Source: Saccopteryx bilineata | Taxonomy: Eukaryota > Chordata > Mammalia > Chiroptera > Emballonuridae | Direction of reading: 5' to 3' | Length of the DNA: 64,000 bases | Assembly: GCF_036850765.1 (NCBI RefSeq) | Contig: NC_089493.1 | Location: 269,617,034 to 269,681,033 of the forward strand | In this document: positions 60,867 to 64,000 of the stretch, in pieces | How the letters are laid out: each line of letters starts with the position of its first letter | How positions within the stretch are numbered: position 1 is the stretch's first letter | Notes under the pieces: model-generated | What the model was told of the DNA's origin: nothing | Databases searched by the model: none | What the model saw: the letters and a program-made list of their open reading frames with translations, nothing else | Position numbers and translations under genes: made by a program

Positions 60867-61564
60867 ACGCCGGCCAGAGCTGATGTCCTCTGCTGGTGTT
60901 CACAGGGAGGCAGTCATGGGTCCTTTCTGACGTTCTTTTTTTGTTTGAAGCTCAGGCTTCAGAGGTAGGGGAGATTAGAACATCAATCTGTTGTGCCTTT
61001 TGTCCCTTTATCTGTAAGTTGCTGAAATGTTTTCTTCTGTCGCCTTCATTTCTTGTCATGTTGGGTATGTCCTTAATAAATCAGTGTCAAATATTATGGA
61101 GTGTGAACCCGAGTTCTTTCCTGAGCACTGAAATTAAAATAAGAGGCGTCTATGTTTGGTTTCTAATGCATTTGGAATACTAGAGCACCTAAAGCCTTGT
61201 TTTAAGATAGGCTTTTGAAGTTTTAGCCCCACCCACTTCAGTTAAAAAAAACCCCATTTTCTTTTTCTGACCCATCATTTCCAGTGAGAAATCTGGACTT
61301 TGGTGCCTCCTGAGAAAATAGGCTCTCTGTTTTTACAAAATGGTGCCATATTAGCATCCATGGTCTATCGCAGCCTCCCCGTGTCTGGTAGGAAGCAGAC
61401 GTAGGAGATGCAGTTAGGAGGATTACTATTCAATTAGCAGAACCCTCACTGCTGTTCCAGATGAGACCCATGAAGTCGACTTACACATTGAGGGTGGGGC
61501 TTGTTAAAATCTGTGTTTTAAGAAGACCCTCCTTTTACTAATTAAGAGGTTATCACCTGCTCTT
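60867..61564. other. DNA between the repeat pair, no gene recognised
   Basis: Ordinary composition. A 95-codon plus frame at 60896-61183 has no credible exon context. Confidence 0.4.
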
Positions 61565-61687
61565 TAGAAAGTACAAGCTCAAAGATGACATTAAACCCAG
61601 TGCTAAGCCTTTCTGGCTACAGGGCCCTGGGTGCTGGCACAGGTGGTGCCCTCGGAAGCCGGACCTGATAGGAAAGCACAGCCGAGA
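61565..61687 (+). repeat. diverged repeat pair, copy 2
   Basis: Second copy, 829 bp downstream of the first: 'tagaaagtacaagctcaaag', 'cccagtgctaagcctttctg' and 'gctacagggccctgggtgct'. Several small indels relative to copy 1. Confidence 0.65.
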
Positions 61688-61819
61688 CATCGCCTTTGAT
61701 GATGAAGCATAAAAGTTCGGAGACATAGCTGAGCTTTCACGGGTAGGTCTGGCTCTGCCATCAGACTGACTTCATGTTGTCCGCAGCATAGAAACTGGAA
61801 AAATGTTAGACACGGCACC

Positions 61820-61975
61820 TGTGGTTCTCAACCCTGATGATACATTTAAGGAACTTTTTTATTTTAAAATGCCCCAGAGATTGGTATTTAGTTGCTTTTG
61901 GGTGGAGTTCAGGCATTGTTTTGTTTTTAAAGCTTCCTAGGAGACTCCATGAGGAGCCAGGCTTGAGAACCACTT
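61820..61975. mobile_element. MER5A-like hAT MITE
   Basis: Starts CTGTGGTTCTCAACCCTGAT and ends GGCTTGAGAACCACTT, with an interior including 'gccccagagattggtattta' and 'ggagttcaggcattgttttg'. It ends about 57 bp before the minisatellite. Confidence 0.8.
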
Positions 61976-62032
61976 CCTTGATGATGTCTCTAAATCTCAG
62001 TTTTCTCATTTCTGTGGTAGGAGAAGCAGAGT

Positions 62033-63219
62033 CCCTAACCTGTGGGGTGTATGAAGGACCAGGAAGAGGAGTGCAACACCTGTAGGGTGTAGTAAGGATA
62101 GGGTAGAGGACTGCAGCACCCGCAGGGCGTGGGAAAGACCAGGTAGAGGAGCAGAGGAGCGCAGCACCTGCGGGGCGTGGGAAGGACCGGGGCGTGGGAA
62201 GGACCGGGTAGAGGACTGCAGCACCCGCAGGGCGTGGGAAGGACCGGGTAGAGGAGAGCAGCACCCGCCCTGCGTGGAAAGGACCCCGGGTAGAGGAGCG
62301 TAGCACCTGCGGGGTTGTGGGAAGGACCGGGTAGAGGAGCGCAGCGCCTGCGGGGGGTGGGGAGGAGCGCAGCACCCGCAGGGTGTAGGACGGACCAGGT
62401 AGAGGAGAGCAGCGCCTGCGGGGCGTGGGAAGGACCGGGTAGAGGAGCGCAGCACCCGCGGGGCGTGGGAAGGACCGGGTAGAGGAGCGCAGCACCCGCG
62501 GGGCGTGGGAAGGACCGGGTAGAGGAGCGCAGCACCCGCGGGGCGTGGGAAGGACCGGGTAGAGGAGCGCAGCACCCGCGGGGCGTGGGAAGGACCGGGT
62601 AGAGGAGCGCAGCACCCGCGGGGCGTGGGAAGGACCGGGTAGAGGAGCGCAGCACCCGCGGGACGTGGGAAGGACCGGGTAGAGGAGCGCAGCACCCGCG
62701 GGGCGTGGGAAGGACCGGGTAGAGGAGCGCAGCACCCGCGGGGCGTGGGAAGGACCGCGTAGAGGAGCGCAGCACCTGCGGGGCGTGGGAAGGACCGGGT
62801 AGAGGAGCGCAGCACCCGTGGGGCGTGGGAAGGACCGGGTAGAGGAGCGCAGCACCCGTGGGGCGTGGGAAGGACCGGGTAGAGGAGCGCAGCACCCGTG
62901 GGGCGTGGGAAGGACCGGGTAGAGGAGCGCAGCACCTGCGGGGCGTGGGAAGGACCGGGTAGAGGAGCGCAGCACCTGCGGGGCGTGGGAAGGACCGGGT
63001 AGAGGAGCGCAGCACCTGCGGGGCGTGGGAAGGACCGCGTAGAGGAGAGCAGCACCCGCGGGGCGTGGGAAGGACCGGGTAGAGGACTGCAGCACCCGCG
63101 GGGCGTGGGAAGGACCGCGTAGAGGAGCGCAGCACCCGCGGGGCGTGGGAAGGACCGCGTAGAGGAGCGCAGCACCCGCGGGGCGTGGGAAGGACCGGGT
63201 AGAGGAGTATAGCACTTGG
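62033..63219. repeat. GC-rich 40-bp minisatellite, about 30 copies
   Basis: Head-to-tail array with a 40-bp period; a recognisable part of the unit is GGGCGTGGGAAGGACCGGGT. From about 62421 to 63200 the copies are nearly identical and exactly 40 bp. The left part (62033-62420) is more diverged and has irregular spacing. Variants cluster: three consecutive units end CCCGTG (62781-62900) and three end CCTGCG (62901-63020). CCGCGT replaces CCGGGT in some units. Such clustering points to local unit duplication by unequal exchange or slippage. As 40 is not a multiple of 3, one minus-strand frame cycles through all three phases. The unit has no stop codon in any minus-strand phase, giving frames of 486, 411 and 366 codons. 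These are not genes: they run past the array into flanking non-coding DNA and have no family match I recognise. Confidence 0.97.
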
Positions 63220-63432
63220 CTAGTGGTAAGTATGTAATCAACTTGAGCTGCCGTTATTATTACCACCCTTACTGATTCTTTGCTAAATTGGCATATGTTT
63301 CTTCAGCTTAAACCACGTGTTGATTTGGTAGACATACTGCAGGGACTAAAGATGGTGCCTATCCTAAAGGAATGATTTGAATCTGATTAGAATACTATGC
63401 CATGCCTAACTTCTTGCATCTTGTCTCCTCAG

Positions 63433-63477
63433 GAGAGTGTGTGAGAGTGGCTAGAACCATCTACTTTATGTACCAGG
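63433..63477 (+). CDS. candidate internal exon, donor uncertain
   Basis: The acceptor is strong (cttgcatcttgtctcctcag, ending 63432). Only one frame is open. It uses two bases to complete a codon, exactly what the exon at 51043-51160 requires, and reads ECVRVARTIYFMYQ. The end is unclear: CAGG|gtgtcc ends it at 63477, and GGA|gtagag would end it at 63488; neither donor is strong. Without splicing the frame stops at a TAA near 63519 in an L2- or MIR-like repeat. The phase agreement with 51043 is suggestive, not proof. No family is recognised. Confidence 0.35.
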
Positions 63478-63499
63478 GTGTCCCTGGAGTAGAGGAAAC

Positions 63500-64000
63500 T
63501 GTTTATTCATTCATCTAATGTTTATTGATACTTTATAACTATCTGTTCCTCTGCTAGATGCTGGAAATGTGATAGTAAGTGGGGCTCTGACCTTGGCCTC
63601 CAAAGGTCCATAGAGTGGTGAAGGATTGGAAAAGTCAGTGGAAACTATAATCTGAAAGGAGTGTTTTGTTCAGGAGGATGGAGACCTTGAAGCTAAGTAG
63701 GGGAAAGCCAAGCTGAGGGGGATTTAGTAGGCCAGGGAGGAATAGTGGCAGAGGAAATTGTAGTTTGAAAGAGACTTGAGTCAGGAGACACTTGGCACAA
63801 TTGGGGAACTTAGGTATGTGAGTATGTGTGGCGTAGTGTGGAGTGAGGAGAGGGTGCAGGAGATGGTGACAAGAAATGATGGGAGTCACAAGCAGGCCTT
63901 AGACATGGAAGCCTGTGGACCCAGGCCAGGGAGATTGGAAATGATCAATGGATAGCTGTTGAAGGTTTCAAAGAAGAGAGTGACATACTTAAAGTTGGTC
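63500..64000. mobile_element. old interspersed repeat-like sequence, unnamed
   Basis: Starts 'gtttattcattcatctaatg' and continues with phrases ('tggaagcctgtggacccagg', 'gagagtgacatacttaaagt') that I recognise as common in old mammalian interspersed repeats, though I cannot name the family. It runs off the window end. Confidence 0.4.

Noticed and set aside
62033..63219. CRISPR array
   Set aside because: Units are contiguous with no unique spacers; this is a tandem minisatellite in mammalian DNA.
62033..63219. CpG island or promoter
   Set aside because: CpG richness is entirely due to the repeat unit; no first exon or core promoter is visible.
61806..63266. 486-codon minus-strand frame (and 411- and 366-codon frames overlapping it)
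   Set aside because: Product of a 40-bp minisatellite without stop triplets on that strand. The frames extend into a MER5A relic and non-coding flanks, and no splice or start context supports a gene.

Overview
The window reads as intronic and intergenic nuclear DNA of a placental mammal, most likely a bat. The strongest lineage clue is a tRNA-headed SINE of about 370-430 bp with a CCCTGGCCGGTTGGCTCAG head and a CCGTTTCCAGCTTCAGAAAA tail. It is present in four clear copies and two older ones. A second, shorter SINE has a CCTGACCTGTGGTGG-type head. From memory, both look like SINEs of horseshoe bats and their relatives (Rhin-type) rather than the Ves SINE of vespertilionid bats; no database was searched. 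Several hAT-type DNA elements still have intact 8-bp target-site duplications, which also fits a bat. There is no bacterial-style gene, operon, rRNA or CRISPR.

Layout. 1-9 kb: old single-copy DNA with MIR, L2 and MER5-like relics. 9-12 kb: one copy of each main SINE family, then a short hAT element. 12.4-13.65 kb: repeat-poor DNA. 13.65-24 kb: a 765-bp inverted-repeat DNA element, a MER5A, two more SINEs, a 329-bp hAT element and an old SINE. 24-41 kb: sparse old repeats, an L1 3' end, a 204-bp palindromic hAT MITE, an old SINE, a young SINE and a conserved-looking AT-rich block. 41.6-44.7 kb: an old minus-strand L1 3' end split by a young SINE and by a plus-strand L1 fragment. 45-55 kb: a third-type SINE, three further hAT elements and candidate exons. 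55-62 kb: single-copy DNA, an L2 block, a diverged repeat pair and a MER5A. 62.03-63.22 kb: a GC-rich 40-bp minisatellite of about 30 copies.

Gene content is thin. The best candidate is a 118-bp plus-strand exon at 51043-51160, with a good acceptor and donor and one open frame. Two weaker candidates, 48843-48897 and 63433-about 63477, also have one open frame each, and their phases join to it without a break. If real, they are consecutive or near-consecutive exons of a plus-strand gene I do not recognise, and most of the window is its introns. The minisatellite would then lie about 210 bp upstream of the last of these acceptors.

The long reading frames (up to 486 codons) all come from the minisatellite or from SINEs and are not genes. 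The most unusual items are the minisatellite, which is stop-free in all three minus-strand frames; the palindromic hAT elements; the set of hAT derivatives with shared ends and different interiors; and the phase-compatible exon chain.
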